This document shows positions 16,847-24,698 of a stretch of DNA of 64,000 bases, one piece after another. Both the position numbers and the translations under genes were made by a program. The stretch comes from Streptomyces coffeae (GTDB taxonomy: Bacteria > Actinomycetota > Actinomycetes > Streptomycetales > Streptomycetaceae): contig NZ_JAERRF010000008.1 in the NCBI RefSeq assembly GCF_016741875.1, positions 186,001 to 250,000 on the forward strand. Direction: 5' to 3'. Below the pieces are notes generated by a model that saw only the letters and a program-made list of their open reading frames with translations, was not told where the DNA came from and did no database searches. Numbering within the stretch: position 1 is the first letter of the stretch; the number at the start of each line of letters is the position of its first letter.

Positions 16847-17359
16847 TCAGCCGCGCTTCAGCTCCTTGGCCATGACGGCGTACAGTGGCGAGTCGTCTGA
16901 CGGCTTCGCTTCTCCCACCTTGTCGTACTCCCAACTCTCATACAAAGCCTGGACTTTGTAGTGTGTGGAGTCAACGAGGAGTGTTACGGCATCGGCTTCG
17001 ACCGATTCAAGCAGTGCGTCATGCATCTGCTTTGCCCGGCCGGTCCCGCGCCATTGGGGAACCACCATCAATTCTGACAGCGCGAAGACTGATCCCCTGG
17101 TACTTGTCGGCCGCTGGTGCCCCTTCCACCATCCACCGGGCTTGAGTGTGGAGCCGTATGCGTACCCGACAGGGCTACCCTCTTCCCAACCCGATACACA
17201 CTGCCAGTTCTCGCGCGAGGACCATAGATCGACGAAGTACGAGAATCGTTCACGCGAGTGAAAAGGGTTCGGATCGTTCGCGTACGCCTCGTCGTGGATG
17301 TCGAGCAGTAGGGACCTGATGTCCCGAGCATCGGCATGCGTGTAGCGCTTCAGATCCAT
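16847..17359 (-). CDS. GNAT-family N-acetyltransferase
   Basis: 170 residues. The acetyl-CoA fold is shown by SELMVVPQWRGTGRAKQMHDAL (strand beta-4 and the pyrophosphate loop, here QWRGTG) and by the C-terminal VQALYESWEYDKVGE. The ATG at 17359 lies inside the end of the upstream XRE/TPR gene (stop at 17350), a 10-bp overlap, so the two are coupled; a GTG at 17380 in the same frame is possible but GAGGAG better fits the ATG. The pairing resembles toxin-like or resistance GNAT modules with their regulators, but it lacks the small RHH antitoxin of true TacT systems. Substrate unknown. Confidence 0.8.
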   Translation of the reverse strand: MDLKRYTHADARDIRSLLLDIHDEAYANDPNPFHSRERFSYFVDLWSSRENWQCVSGWEEGSPVGYAYGSTLKPGGWWKGHQRPTSTRGSVFALSELMVVPQWRGTGRAKQMHDALLESVEADAVTLLVDSTHYKVQALYESWEYDKVGEAKPSDDSPLYAVMAKELKRG

Positions 17360-18606
17360 TGACTGGACTCCTCGATCCACTCGACGATTTCGGGGCTCTT
17401 TGAGCCGGTGGCTACGATCGCCTTTCGTGTCGCGGACAGAGTGTGAGCGGTTCGTCTCGATCCGGAGGAGGGCAGCAGCATTGCATGAGCCTGGCTACCT
17501 GTCGTACAGGCCAGCTCCAGGTCTCCTTGTCTGGCCTGGGCCAGTGACAGGTGGGCCGTATATAGAGCCTTGTTGCGGGCCATGCCGTCAGGGATGGCAG
17601 CGAGCGTGCGATGCAGGCAGTACTCCGCCCGTCCGTGATCATCCAGTGTCGACCATACGGACGCGGACAGACCGTGCACCTCACTGGCGTCGAAGAATTT
17701 GATCCACTCGGGCCGTTGCTCATCGACGCTACGGGCGAAGGCACGCTCCGCGTCCCTGAGGGCTCGCAGAGCTTCTGAGCGACGCCGGAGGCGCGCAAGT
17801 CCGCTGGCGTTCCGGATGTGCCCGAGAGAGGCGTACAGCGGATCTCTCCGGGCGATGGAGGAGCGCTTCATCACCTCTGATCCGGCGACGGCTTCGGCGT
17901 GGTTCTCGAACTGCCTGGAAGTGAAGGTCAGAAGGTTCCAGACCTGGTACATCGCCTTGCTGTCGCGGGACAGGCCGGCGAAGGTCAGAGCCTTGTCGAG
18001 ATGAGCGCGTGCCCGCTGTGGAGAGCTTGCGTCGATGGCCGCGAAAGCCGCAGAGCTGATGACGTTGGCGGCGAGTCGATGAAGCATGTCTCGCACGCGG
18101 GTTGAGGACGAGGAGACGGCAAGGGTGGACTGAATCCGGGAGGCCAGTTCTACCGCGAGGTTCTCTACCTTCCGCGATCCTCCTACGGCCTGGTCCTGTC
18201 GGAGGATGGCCACGTAATCCTGATGGAATCGTCGGACGTCGTTGACGCCGAGGCGCCCATGGGCGGGTGTGTACGGAGCGGCAATGGCCAGAGCTGCACC
18301 GCTTGTGGCGGTGAGGAGAGTACGTCGGTGCACGGGATCCTCCTCCGGTGGTGCGATGCGCTTCTTGCGGGGCACGAACCCCAGGTCTTCGGCGCTGGCA
18401 TCAAGAACCTTCTCCAGGCACAGCCTGATGCGGTCCTGCGGCCACTTGGTCGCGCCGCGTAGCCATCGTCGGATATCGGCATCGGTGACGTTGCCGGGCT
18501 TATCTGTCAGGAGTTCGATCTCAGCATTGATCTGACGCGCTAACTCAGCCTGAGAGAAGCCGAGGTCGGCGATCCGTGCTGCGAGCTTGCGGTTCTCCTG
18601 TGCCAT
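17350..18606 (-). CDS. XRE-type regulator with C-terminal TPR-like sensor domain
   Basis: 418 residues. The N-terminal ~60 residues contain a helix-turn-helix (AARIADLGFSQAELARQIN, then DADIRRWLRG), followed by a basic linker (PRKKRIAPP), a short Ala-rich hydrophobic stretch (TSGAALAIAAPY, about residues 103-114) and a long helical-repeat region with TPR-like pairs (RAHLDKALTFAGL, YCLHRTLAAIPDGM). This layout is common for regulators on Streptomyces mobile islands and near gene pairs of DUF397 type. ATG 18606 is preceded by GAGGGG almost without spacing; no better start is seen. Base composition is lower in GC than the flanking core genes. It probably controls the overlapping acetyltransferase gene and/or the divergent small-gene train. 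Confidence 0.75.
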   Translation of the reverse strand: MAQENRKLAARIADLGFSQAELARQINAEIELLTDKPGNVTDADIRRWLRGATKWPQDRIRLCLEKVLDASAEDLGFVPRKKRIAPPEEDPVHRRTLLTATSGAALAIAAPYTPAHGRLGVNDVRRFHQDYVAILRQDQAVGGSRKVENLAVELASRIQSTLAVSSSSTRVRDMLHRLAANVISSAAFAAIDASSPQRARAHLDKALTFAGLSRDSKAMYQVWNLLTFTSRQFENHAEAVAGSEVMKRSSIARRDPLYASLGHIRNASGLARLRRRSEALRALRDAERAFARSVDEQRPEWIKFFDASEVHGLSASVWSTLDDHGRAEYCLHRTLAAIPDGMARNKALYTAHLSLAQARQGDLELACTTGSQAHAMLLPSSGSRRTAHTLSATRKAIVATGSKSPEIVEWIEESSQWI

Positions 18607-18854
18607 CCCCTCACGGTAACGGTGTGCGGTCGTCCAGACACGGGCGAAGGTAAAAATCACCTGGGTCACGCGATGAGAGATGGGGGTCATTCACCTGTCC
18701 ACCGTGCCCTAGCCGCCGTTGACTAGGCATCACCAGGCCGGCAAGTGGAGGCGGAGCCCTTCGGACAGCACCCGTCCGCGCCTGACGGCAAGTACCCCCG
18801 CGACCGTCCGACCGGCCCGGGGGCGTGGCCACCAACCCTCGGGAGGTTGACGAC

Positions 18855-19151
18855 ATGCCCAATACAACCAGACTCCGCACGCTGTTACTGCGGCTGCCTC
18901 TCCCCGCTGTGGGGCGCCACCGGGCGCCGGAGTCCCGCCCGTCTGCCTCGCCCGTCCAGACCGTTCCTGCGCCCCGCGTGCCCGCGCTGAGCGGTGAAGC
19001 CGTCGGGCTCGTCCACCCGTACCTCGTAGCCCACGAGCGACGCCAGGAAGCGCAGCGTCAGCGTGTCCCTCGCCGTGCTCTGTTGCTTGCCTCACATGGG
19101 GTGGGCATCGGGCCCCGGCTGATTCACCGGGTGGAGGTGGGCCGTGCCTGA
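18855..19151 (+). CDS. Small basic Streptomyces island protein, unknown function
   Basis: 98 residues from ATG 18855 with GGGAGG eight bases upstream. Arg/Leu-rich start (NTTRLRTLLLRLPLPAVGRHR), a Pro/Ser/Val-rich middle and a conserved-looking tail HPYLVAHERRQEAQRQRVP. I recognise this as a type of small hypothetical protein repeatedly seen in Streptomyces accessory islands, without known role. It is read divergently from the XRE/TPR gene across a 248-bp gap that should hold promoters for both. Its stop overlaps the next small gene (GTG at 19144). Confidence 0.65.
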   Translation: MPNTTRLRTLLLRLPLPAVGRHRAPESRPSASPVQTVPAPRVPALSGEAVGLVHPYLVAHERRQEAQRQRVPRRALLLASHGVGIGPRLIHRVEVGRA

Positions 19152-19299
19152 GATCTCCGAACACCCCCGGTCGGCCGACATCAGTCAGCTTCAGTCTACA
19201 GCGCTGATGCATCGTCAGGAGTGTCAGCGGTGCGTGCGTGACGAGCCGTGCGAGATGGCGCGACGGTTGGAAGAGGCGCGGCGGGTGGTGTCCTCATGA
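19144..19299 (+). CDS. 51-residue protein with CxxC and further Cys, unknown function
   Basis: Starts at GTG 19144 inside the end of the preceding gene and ends in a TGA that overlaps the next ATG (ATGA at 19296). Cysteines in CQRCVRDEPCEMARR could bind zinc; the rest is helical and charged. Gene overlap at both ends is the main coding support. Confidence 0.5.
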   Translation: MPEISEHPRSADISQLQSTALMHRQECQRCVRDEPCEMARRLEEARRVVSS

Positions 19300-19538
19300 G
19301 CGCGCGGTGCACGGAGTGCGCCCGGTTGGACGAGGAGAAGCGGGCGGCCGAGGAGGCAGGCGACAAGAGCAAGGTCACTGACTGCGTGGTCTTGCTGCGT
19401 CGGCATCCGAACCACGCTCAGCGTCCGGTACGACGTGCGGCGGGGGTGTCGGCACGACGCGCGCCATGTACCGATTCCGTGAGTACAAGATCGGTCCTGA
19501 CCTTCGTCCGGAAGCTGAGCCGATCACGTCAACCATGA
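19296..19538 (+). CDS. Small Cys-pair protein, 3' end possibly altered by frameshift
   Basis: The frame starts at ATG 19296 (ATGA overlap) with MSARCTECARLDEEKRAAEE and TDCVVLLRRHPNHAQ, a recognisable small island protein with a CxxC pair. After about residue 45 the frame continues as basic low-complexity sequence and overlaps the next gene by 73 bp. In such trains the gene normally ends near the RRHPNH motif, so the present 80-residue length may reflect a lost stop codon or a frameshift. Function unknown. Confidence 0.5.
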   Translation: MSARCTECARLDEEKRAAEEAGDKSKVTDCVVLLRRHPNHAQRPVRRAAGVSARRAPCTDSVSTRSVLTFVRKLSRSRQP

Positions 19539-19693
19539 AGTGCACGACGTGCGACGCGAGCGGACCGACAGCGGAAGAGTTCGAAGAAGGCACGGAGTGG
19601 GCTGTTCGGCACCTCAAGGCGAACCCTGGCCACCTGGAGCACCGGGAGCACATCACGCGCCCGTACTGGGCTGAACCGGGAGCGTGGCAGTAA
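19466..19693 (+). CDS. DUF7848-like small protein
   Basis: 75 residues: MYRFREYKIGPD, a zinc-type CTTCDASGP pair, then WAVRHLKANPGHLEHREHITRPYW. The layout (FR-Y start, C-x2-C, and a helical segment with conserved His and Arg) is that of the DUF7848 proteins common on Streptomyces islands. Its TAA overlaps the ATG of the next gene (TAATG). Function of the family is unknown to me. Confidence 0.65.
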   Translation: MYRFREYKIGPDLRPEAEPITSTMKCTTCDASGPTAEEFEEGTEWAVRHLKANPGHLEHREHITRPYWAEPGAWQ

Positions 19694-19863
19694 TGGCAAC
19701 GCCGATGGATCAGAAGACGCGCGACTGGACGCCGGGAACGGTCGGAGACGACGTGATGACCGTGCACAAAGTGCGGGACGGCAAGCCCCTCTGCGGCGCC
19801 TCCGGTGAGGTGGACGAATGGCAGCGACGGGTCACGTGTACCGCCTGCCTGTCCAGCGAGTAG
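19693..19863 (+). CDS. 56-residue protein with two single cysteines, unknown function
   Basis: Starts at ATG 19693 sharing a base with the previous stop. Sequence elements GKPLCGASGE and RRVTCTACLSSE end in a CxxC pair, suggesting a small zinc-binding fold. Overlap with the previous gene supports that it is translated. Confidence 0.55.
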   Translation: MATPMDQKTRDWTPGTVGDDVMTVHKVRDGKPLCGASGEVDEWQRRVTCTACLSSE

Positions 19864-19984
19864 CCCACTGACCCCGCCCCGGTGGTGATCACTGACCCCT
19901 TGGATGGGTCGTGTGCCCACCGGAGTGGGTCGCACGACGGCGCGGGGACCGATTCCCCGCACGTAAAGAGAAGGGATGGACACC

Positions 19985-20194
19985 GTGGCTGAACGTCCGG
20001 AGTTCGAGTTCGTCAGCGCGGCGGCTTGCCGTGACAAGCGGGTGGGCAACTGCCCCCAGGCGGCCGTGAACGTGCCGGGTGTGGTGGCGTTGCGGGACAG
20101 CGAGCGGCCCGAGGCCGTCGTCACCATGACGGTGGATGCGTGGGCAACGCTTACGGACGCCGTGAAGGCCGGAGAGTTCGACCTGAGCGCCTGA
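19985..20194 (+). CDS. DUF397 protein
   Basis: 69 residues from GTG 19985 (GAAGGG upstream; ATG 19976 in frame is too close to it). The DUF397 pattern is clear: FVSAAACRDKRVGNCPQAA, then VALRDSERPEA, then VDAWATLTDAVKAGEFDL. DUF397 proteins usually sit beside an XRE regulator in Streptomyces as regulator/partner pairs, some acting as antitoxin- or antagonist-like modules. Here the nearest XRE gene is the divergent one starting at 18606, about 1.4 kb away, so the usual tight pairing is broken or uses another partner. Confidence 0.8.
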   Translation: MAERPEFEFVSAAACRDKRVGNCPQAAVNVPGVVALRDSERPEAVVTMTVDAWATLTDAVKAGEFDLSA

Positions 20195-20206
20195 GAGTAG
20201 GTCCCC

Positions 20207-20377
20207 GTGAAGAAATGCCCTCGCTGCGCCGCTGAGTGCCCTACGGACCCGGAGAACGGGTTGCCATGGTGCGCGCGGTGCGGGGCCTTCTTCGGACTCT
20301 CGCTGCCTGCCTGTCGAGGCTTGTGGTGGTCACGGCATCCGGCTACGCGTGCTCCCATCCAGCCGCGCAAGCACTAA
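20207..20377 (+). CDS. 56-residue zinc-ribbon microprotein
   Basis: GTG 20207, 12 bp after the DUF397 stop. Begins MKKCPRCAAECP and continues PWCARCGAFFG: two CxxC pairs 14 residues apart, the spacing of a small zinc ribbon. Last gene of the train; function unknown. Confidence 0.55.
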   Translation: MKKCPRCAAECPTDPENGLPWCARCGAFFGLSLPACRGLWWSRHPATRAPIQPRKH

Positions 20378-20550
20378 GCGGGACCCAACCGGCCCCGTCC
20401 ATGCGTCCCTGGTGACGATTGGACGGGAGGTGCGTTGGGGTGCGCCCCGGCGCGCAGCTCGGCTCCCGAACGCCCGCCTCTGCCACTGCGCGTCCCGGGC
20501 CGCTCGGCACTGTCGCTGTGGTGCCACGCCGCTTGGGTACCCACGACAAC

Positions 20551-20580
20551 GCGGGCCGGGCCCAACAGGATCCGGCCCGC
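20551..20580 (-). terminator. Terminator after the first pepN
   Basis: Nine-bp perfect stem GCGGGCCGG / CCGGCCCGC, 12-base loop, 16 bp past the pepN stop on the minus strand. It also marks the right border of the island. Confidence 0.65.
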
Positions 20581-20596
20581 GGTGGTCGTCGGTGCG

Positions 20597-23170
20597 TCAG
20601 CCCGCCGCTGCGGCGTCCGCGGCCTGGGCCTTCAGGGCGCGTTCCACGCCCGCGCGGGACTCGGTGACCAGGCGGCGCAGGGCCGGGGTGGGGTCGGCCG
20701 AGGCGAGCCAGGCGTCGGTGGTGTCCAGCGTGGCTTGGGAGACCTGGAGGGTCGGGTAGAGGCCGACCACGATCTGCTGGGCCATCTCATGGCTGCGGTT
20801 GTTCCAGATGTCCTTCACCGCGGCGAAGTACTTCTCCGTGTACGGCGCGAGCAGCTCCCGCTGGTCGGTCTGGACAAAGCCGCCGATCACCGCCTCCTGT
20901 ACCGCGTTGGGCAGCTTGTCGCTCTCCACGACCGAGGCCCACGCCTCCGTCTTGGCCTCGGGAGTGGGCCGCGCGGCCCGAGCGGTCGCGGCGTGGCGCT
21001 CGCCCGCCGAGGTCTTGTCGCGGTCCAGCTCCGCGGCGATGGCCGCCTCGTCGGCCCGGCCGGTGGCCGCGAGCCGCTCCAGCAGCGCCCAGCGCAGCTC
21101 GGTGTCGACGGCCAGGCCCTCGATCGTCTCGGTGCCGTCCAGCAGCCCGGCGAGCAGGTCCAGCTGGGCGTCGGTGCGCGCGGTGGCGGCGAACGCCCGT
21201 GCCCAGGCGAGCTGGTGGTCGCTGCCGGGGGCCGCGGCCCGCAGGTGGTCGAGCGTGGTCTCGGTCCACGTGGCCAGGCCGGTCGGCCGCCAGTCCGGCG
21301 CCGCGTACAGCTCCAGGGCCAGCTTGACCTGGCGGTGGAGCGACTGGACAACACCGATGTCGGACTCCTTGGGGATGCCCGACCGCACCAGCGACAGATA
21401 GTCGCGGGTGGCCAGTTCGCCGTCCCGGGTCATGTCCCAGGCCGAGGCCCAGGACAGGGCGCGCGGCAGGGAGGCTTCGAAGTCGCCCAGGTGCTCGGTG
21501 ACCACGGCGAGGGAGTCCGGGTCGAGCCGGACCTTCGCGTACGACAGGTCGTCGTCGTTGAGCAGGATCACCGCGGGGCGCTTGCTGCCGGTCAGCCGCT
21601 CCACCTCGGTCAGTTCACCGTCCACGTCCAGCTCGATCCGGTCGGAGCGGACCAGCTTGCCGGTGGCGTCCAGGTCGTACAGGCCGATGGCGATGCGGTG
21701 CGGCCGCAGGACCGGCTCGCCGGTGGCGCCGGCCGGCAGCGCCGGAGCCTCCTGCCGGACCGCGAAGGAGGTGATGGTGCCGGCGGCGTCCGTGGTGATC
21801 TCCGGGCGCAGCACATTGATGCCCGCGGTCTTCAGCCACTTCTTCGACCAGGTCTTCAGATCGCGGCCGCTGGTCTCCTCCAGCGCGCCGAGCAGGTCGG
21901 ACAGCCGGGTGTTCCCATAGGCGTGGCGCTTGAAGTACGCCTGGACGCCGGTGAAGAACGCGTCCATGCCGACGTAGGCGACGAGCTGCTTCAGCACGCT
22001 CGCGCCCTTGGCGTAGGTGATGCCGTCGAAGTTGACCAGGACGTCGTCCAGGTCACGGATCTCGGCCATGATCGGGTGGGTGGACGGCAGCTGGTCCTGC
22101 CGGTAGGCCCAGGTCTTCATGGAGTTGGCGAAGGTGGTCCAGGCGTGCGGCCACCTGCTGCCCGGGGCGTGCGCCTGGCAGGCGATGGAGGTGTAGGTGG
22201 CGAACGACTCGTTGAGCCACAGGTCGTTCCACCACTCCATGGTGACCAGGTCGCCGAACCACATGTGGGCCAGCTCGTGGAGGATGGTCTCGGCGCGCGT
22301 CTCGTAGGCCGCGTCCGTCACCTTGGAGCGGAAGACGTACTGGTCGCGAATGGTGACCGCGCCCGCGTTCTCCATCGCGCCCGCGTTGAACTCCGGCACG
22401 AAGAGCTGGTCGTACTTGGCGAACGGGTACGGGTAGTCGAACTTCTCCTCGAACCAGTCGAAGCCCTGCCGCGTCACCGCGAAGATCGCGTCGGAGTCCA
22501 GGAACTCGGCCAGCGAGGGACGGCAGTAGATGCCCAGCGGCACCGAGCGGCCGTCCTTCTCGTAGGAGCTGTGCACGCTGTGGTACGGGCCGACGATGAG
22601 GGCGGTGATGTACGTGGAGATCCGCGGCGTCGGCTCGAAGTGCCAGACGTTGTCCTTGGGCTCGGGCGTCGGCGAGTTGGAGATCACCGTCCAGCCCTCG
22701 GGCGCGGTCACGGTGAACTGGAAGGTGGCCTTCAGGTCCGGCTGCTCGAAGCTCGCGAAGACCCGGCGCGCATCCGGCACCTCGAACTGCGTGTAGAGAT
22801 AAGCCTGTTGGTCGACGGGGTCGACGAACCGGTGCAGCCCCTCACCGGTGTTGGTGTACGCGCAGTCGGCCACCACCCGCAGTTCGTTGCGCCCGGTCAG
22901 CAGAGCCGGCAGCGCGATCCGCGAGTCCTCGAACACCTCGGCCGGATCCAGCGGCTCCCCGTTGAGCACCACGTCGTGCACGGTGGGCGCCACCAGGTCG
23001 ATGAAGGTCTCCGCGCCCGCCTCGGCCACGTCGAAGCGCACCGATGTCACCGAGCGATAGGTGCCGCCCTCCTGCGCGCCCGAGAGGTCGAGTTCGATCT
23101 CGTACGAGTCGACAGTGAGCAGGCGGGCCCGCTGCTGTGCCTCGTCGCGGGTGAGGTTCGTTCCAGGCAC
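20597..23170 (-). CDS. pepN: Aminopeptidase N, M1 metallopeptidase (paralogue 1)
   Basis: 857 residues. Zinc aminopeptidase that trims N-terminal residues from peptides in the cytoplasm. The exopeptidase motif GAMENAG lies near residue 262, the zinc motif HELAH near 297 with the third ligand Glu in NESFA ~20 residues on; a helical C-terminal ERAP1-like domain follows. GTG at 23170 is chosen because AAGGAG lies 8 bases upstream and the result (PGTNLTRDEA) aligns with the start of the second paralogue at 27605-30205. No signal peptide. Downstream of asd, separated by a 15-bp-stem terminator, so it should have its own promoter. Confidence 0.95.
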   Translation of the reverse strand: MPGTNLTRDEAQQRARLLTVDSYEIELDLSGAQEGGTYRSVTSVRFDVAEAGAETFIDLVAPTVHDVVLNGEPLDPAEVFEDSRIALPALLTGRNELRVVADCAYTNTGEGLHRFVDPVDQQAYLYTQFEVPDARRVFASFEQPDLKATFQFTVTAPEGWTVISNSPTPEPKDNVWHFEPTPRISTYITALIVGPYHSVHSSYEKDGRSVPLGIYCRPSLAEFLDSDAIFAVTRQGFDWFEEKFDYPYPFAKYDQLFVPEFNAGAMENAGAVTIRDQYVFRSKVTDAAYETRAETILHELAHMWFGDLVTMEWWNDLWLNESFATYTSIACQAHAPGSRWPHAWTTFANSMKTWAYRQDQLPSTHPIMAEIRDLDDVLVNFDGITYAKGASVLKQLVAYVGMDAFFTGVQAYFKRHAYGNTRLSDLLGALEETSGRDLKTWSKKWLKTAGINVLRPEITTDAAGTITSFAVRQEAPALPAGATGEPVLRPHRIAIGLYDLDATGKLVRSDRIELDVDGELTEVERLTGSKRPAVILLNDDDLSYAKVRLDPDSLAVVTEHLGDFEASLPRALSWASAWDMTRDGELATRDYLSLVRSGIPKESDIGVVQSLHRQVKLALELYAAPDWRPTGLATWTETTLDHLRAAAPGSDHQLAWARAFAATARTDAQLDLLAGLLDGTETIEGLAVDTELRWALLERLAATGRADEAAIAAELDRDKTSAGERHAATARAARPTPEAKTEAWASVVESDKLPNAVQEAVIGGFVQTDQRELLAPYTEKYFAAVKDIWNNRSHEMAQQIVVGLYPTLQVSQATLDTTDAWLASADPTPALRRLVTESRAGVERALKAQAADAAAAG

Positions 23171-23241
23171 CTGGCATTCTCCTTGTGTCGCGTTTCCGGC
23201 CATCCTTCCACGGACGACCGCCCTCGCGGTGGTACGAAAGA

Positions 23242-23280
23242 GGGCCGGAGCGGGACGGTCGGCCCGTCCCGCTCCGGCCC
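23242..23280 (-). terminator. Terminator after asd
   Basis: Fifteen-bp perfect stem GGGCCGGAGCGGGAC / GTCCCGCTCCGGCCC with a 9-base loop, 30 bp past the asd stop and 72 bp before the pepN start. One of the strongest hairpins in the window. Confidence 0.85.
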
Positions 23281-23309
23281 GGTGTCCTTCAGGCTCCGGC
23301 CCCGGTGCC

Positions 23310-24335
23310 TCAGCCGAGCTCGGCCGCCACCAGCTCCGCGATCTGCACCGCGTTCAGCGCGGCGCCCTTGCGGAGGTTGTCGTTGGAGAGGAACAGTGCG
23401 AGGCCGTGCTCGACGGTCTCGTCCACCCGGATCCGGCCGACGTAGCTCGGGTCCTGACCCGCGGCCTGGAGCGGGGTCGGGATCTCGGAGAGGACCACGC
23501 CCGGAGCGGCGGCCAGCAGCTCATAGGCGCGCTCCACGCTGATCGGACGCTCGAAGCGGGCGTTGACCTGGAGCGAGTGGCCGCTGAAGACGGGGACGCG
23601 GACACAGGTGCCGGAGACCTTCAGCTCCGGGATCTCCAGGATCTTGCGGCTCTCGTTGCGGAGCTTCTGCTCCTCGTCGGTCTCGTGGCGGCCGTCGTCG
23701 ACGATCTTCCCGGCCAGCGGCAGGACGTTGAACGCGATCGGCCGGGCGTAGACATCGGGCTCGGGGAACTCGACGGCCGCGCCGTCGTGGGTGAGCTCGG
23801 CCGCGCGGTCGGCGGTCTTGCGGATCTGGCCGTCGAGCTCGGCGACACCGGACAGACCGGAGCCGGAGACGGCCTGGTAGGTGGTGGCCACCAGGGCGGT
23901 CAGACCGGCCTCGCGGTGCAGCGGGCGCAGCACCGGCATGGCGGCCATGGTGGTGCAGTTCGGGTTGGCGATGATGCCCTTGGGGCGGTCCACCGCGGCG
24001 TGCGGGTTGACCTCGGAGACCACCAGCGGGACCTCGGGGTCCATCCGCCAGGCGGAGGAGTTGTCGATCACGACGGCGCCCTGGCCGGCGACCTTCTCGG
24101 CCAGCGCCCGGGAGGTGGCGCCGCCCGCGGAGAAGATCACGATGTCCAGACCGGAGTAGTCGGCGGTGGCCGCGTCCTCGACGGTGACCTCGCCGTCGCG
24201 CCACGGAAGCGTACGCCCGGCGGAACGGGCCGAGGCGAACAGCCGCAGCTCCTGGGCCGGGAAGTCGCGCTCGGCGAGTATCTTGCGCACCACTCCGCCG
24301 ACCTGGCCGGTCGCTCCGACGATTCCGATCCTCAT
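23310..24335 (-). CDS. asd: Aspartate-semialdehyde dehydrogenase
   Basis: 341 residues. NADPH-dependent reduction of aspartyl phosphate to aspartate semialdehyde, the branch point to lysine/diaminopimelate, threonine and methionine. GATGQVGG near residue 7 binds the nucleotide; the catalytic Cys127 is in NPNCTTM; SGSGLSG and RVPVFSGHS are also typical. The ATG at 24335 has AAGGG five bases upstream. Longer in-frame starts upstream lie in non-coding sequence and are unlikely. In many actinomycetes asd follows the aspartokinase gene lysC; here no lysC is next to it, and it appears to be transcribed alone and closed by its own terminator. Confidence 0.95.
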   Translation of the reverse strand: MRIGIVGATGQVGGVVRKILAERDFPAQELRLFASARSAGRTLPWRDGEVTVEDAATADYSGLDIVIFSAGGATSRALAEKVAGQGAVVIDNSSAWRMDPEVPLVVSEVNPHAAVDRPKGIIANPNCTTMAAMPVLRPLHREAGLTALVATTYQAVSGSGLSGVAELDGQIRKTADRAAELTHDGAAVEFPEPDVYARPIAFNVLPLAGKIVDDGRHETDEEQKLRNESRKILEIPELKVSGTCVRVPVFSGHSLQVNARFERPISVERAYELLAAAPGVVLSEIPTPLQAAGQDPSYVGRIRVDETVEHGLALFLSNDNLRKGAALNAVQIAELVAAELG

Positions 24336-24698
24336 ATCTACCCTTTTCCTCGGTCGTGCCTGTTCCGGGCGCCTACCCACCGGCCAGTGTCTCAGGCTGT
24401 GATGTAGCCCGCTCGTGACTTGTCCCCGGTCGCGCGCCGCCGCGGTCCGGGCCGGGGCCCGCCGTGCCGCCGCTGTGTTCCGCACCGGGTTCCCTCCCGG
24501 ATGAACACCGGGTGAGCGGAAGAATGCCTGCTCACAAGGGTGCGGTAACCGTTTTCCGGCCCGGAGATCCACGTGTGGAGATCGGCGGCCGGCGTTGCCG
24601 TCGCGTTCACGCGCAGGCCATCCCCGCTGCCAACGATCCGGAGTGAGGGGCAGTTCCCTGCCCGCCCGCTTCCGCGTATCCACTCGGGGAGATCGCGT
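24336..24698. other. Divergent intergenic region asd / metallophosphoesterase
   Basis: 363 bp, no supported gene. GTGAGC (24512-24517) and its inverted copy GCTCAC (24530-24535) form a small hairpin or operator-like site ahead of the phosphoesterase. No PhoP box with two direct GTTCAC repeats was seen. Confidence 0.4.

Noticed and set aside
16697..16900. 67-codon frame after the phage HNH gene, where a small terminase gene would be expected
   Set aside because: It overlaps the convergent GNAT gene and shows no terminase features; its start lacks a good ribosome site. Perhaps a decayed remnant.
14960..20377. Complete integrative conjugative element or prophage
   Set aside because: No integrase, excisionase, replication, transfer or structural phage gene is present. 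Only a phage-type HNH and island-type small genes remain.
20435..23542. 1035-codon plus-strand frame opposite pepN (and a similar one at 27452-30316 opposite the second pepN)
   Set aside because: The minus strand encodes intact M1 aminopeptidases; the opposing frames are Val/Gly/Arg/Gln-rich mirror artefacts of codon bias.
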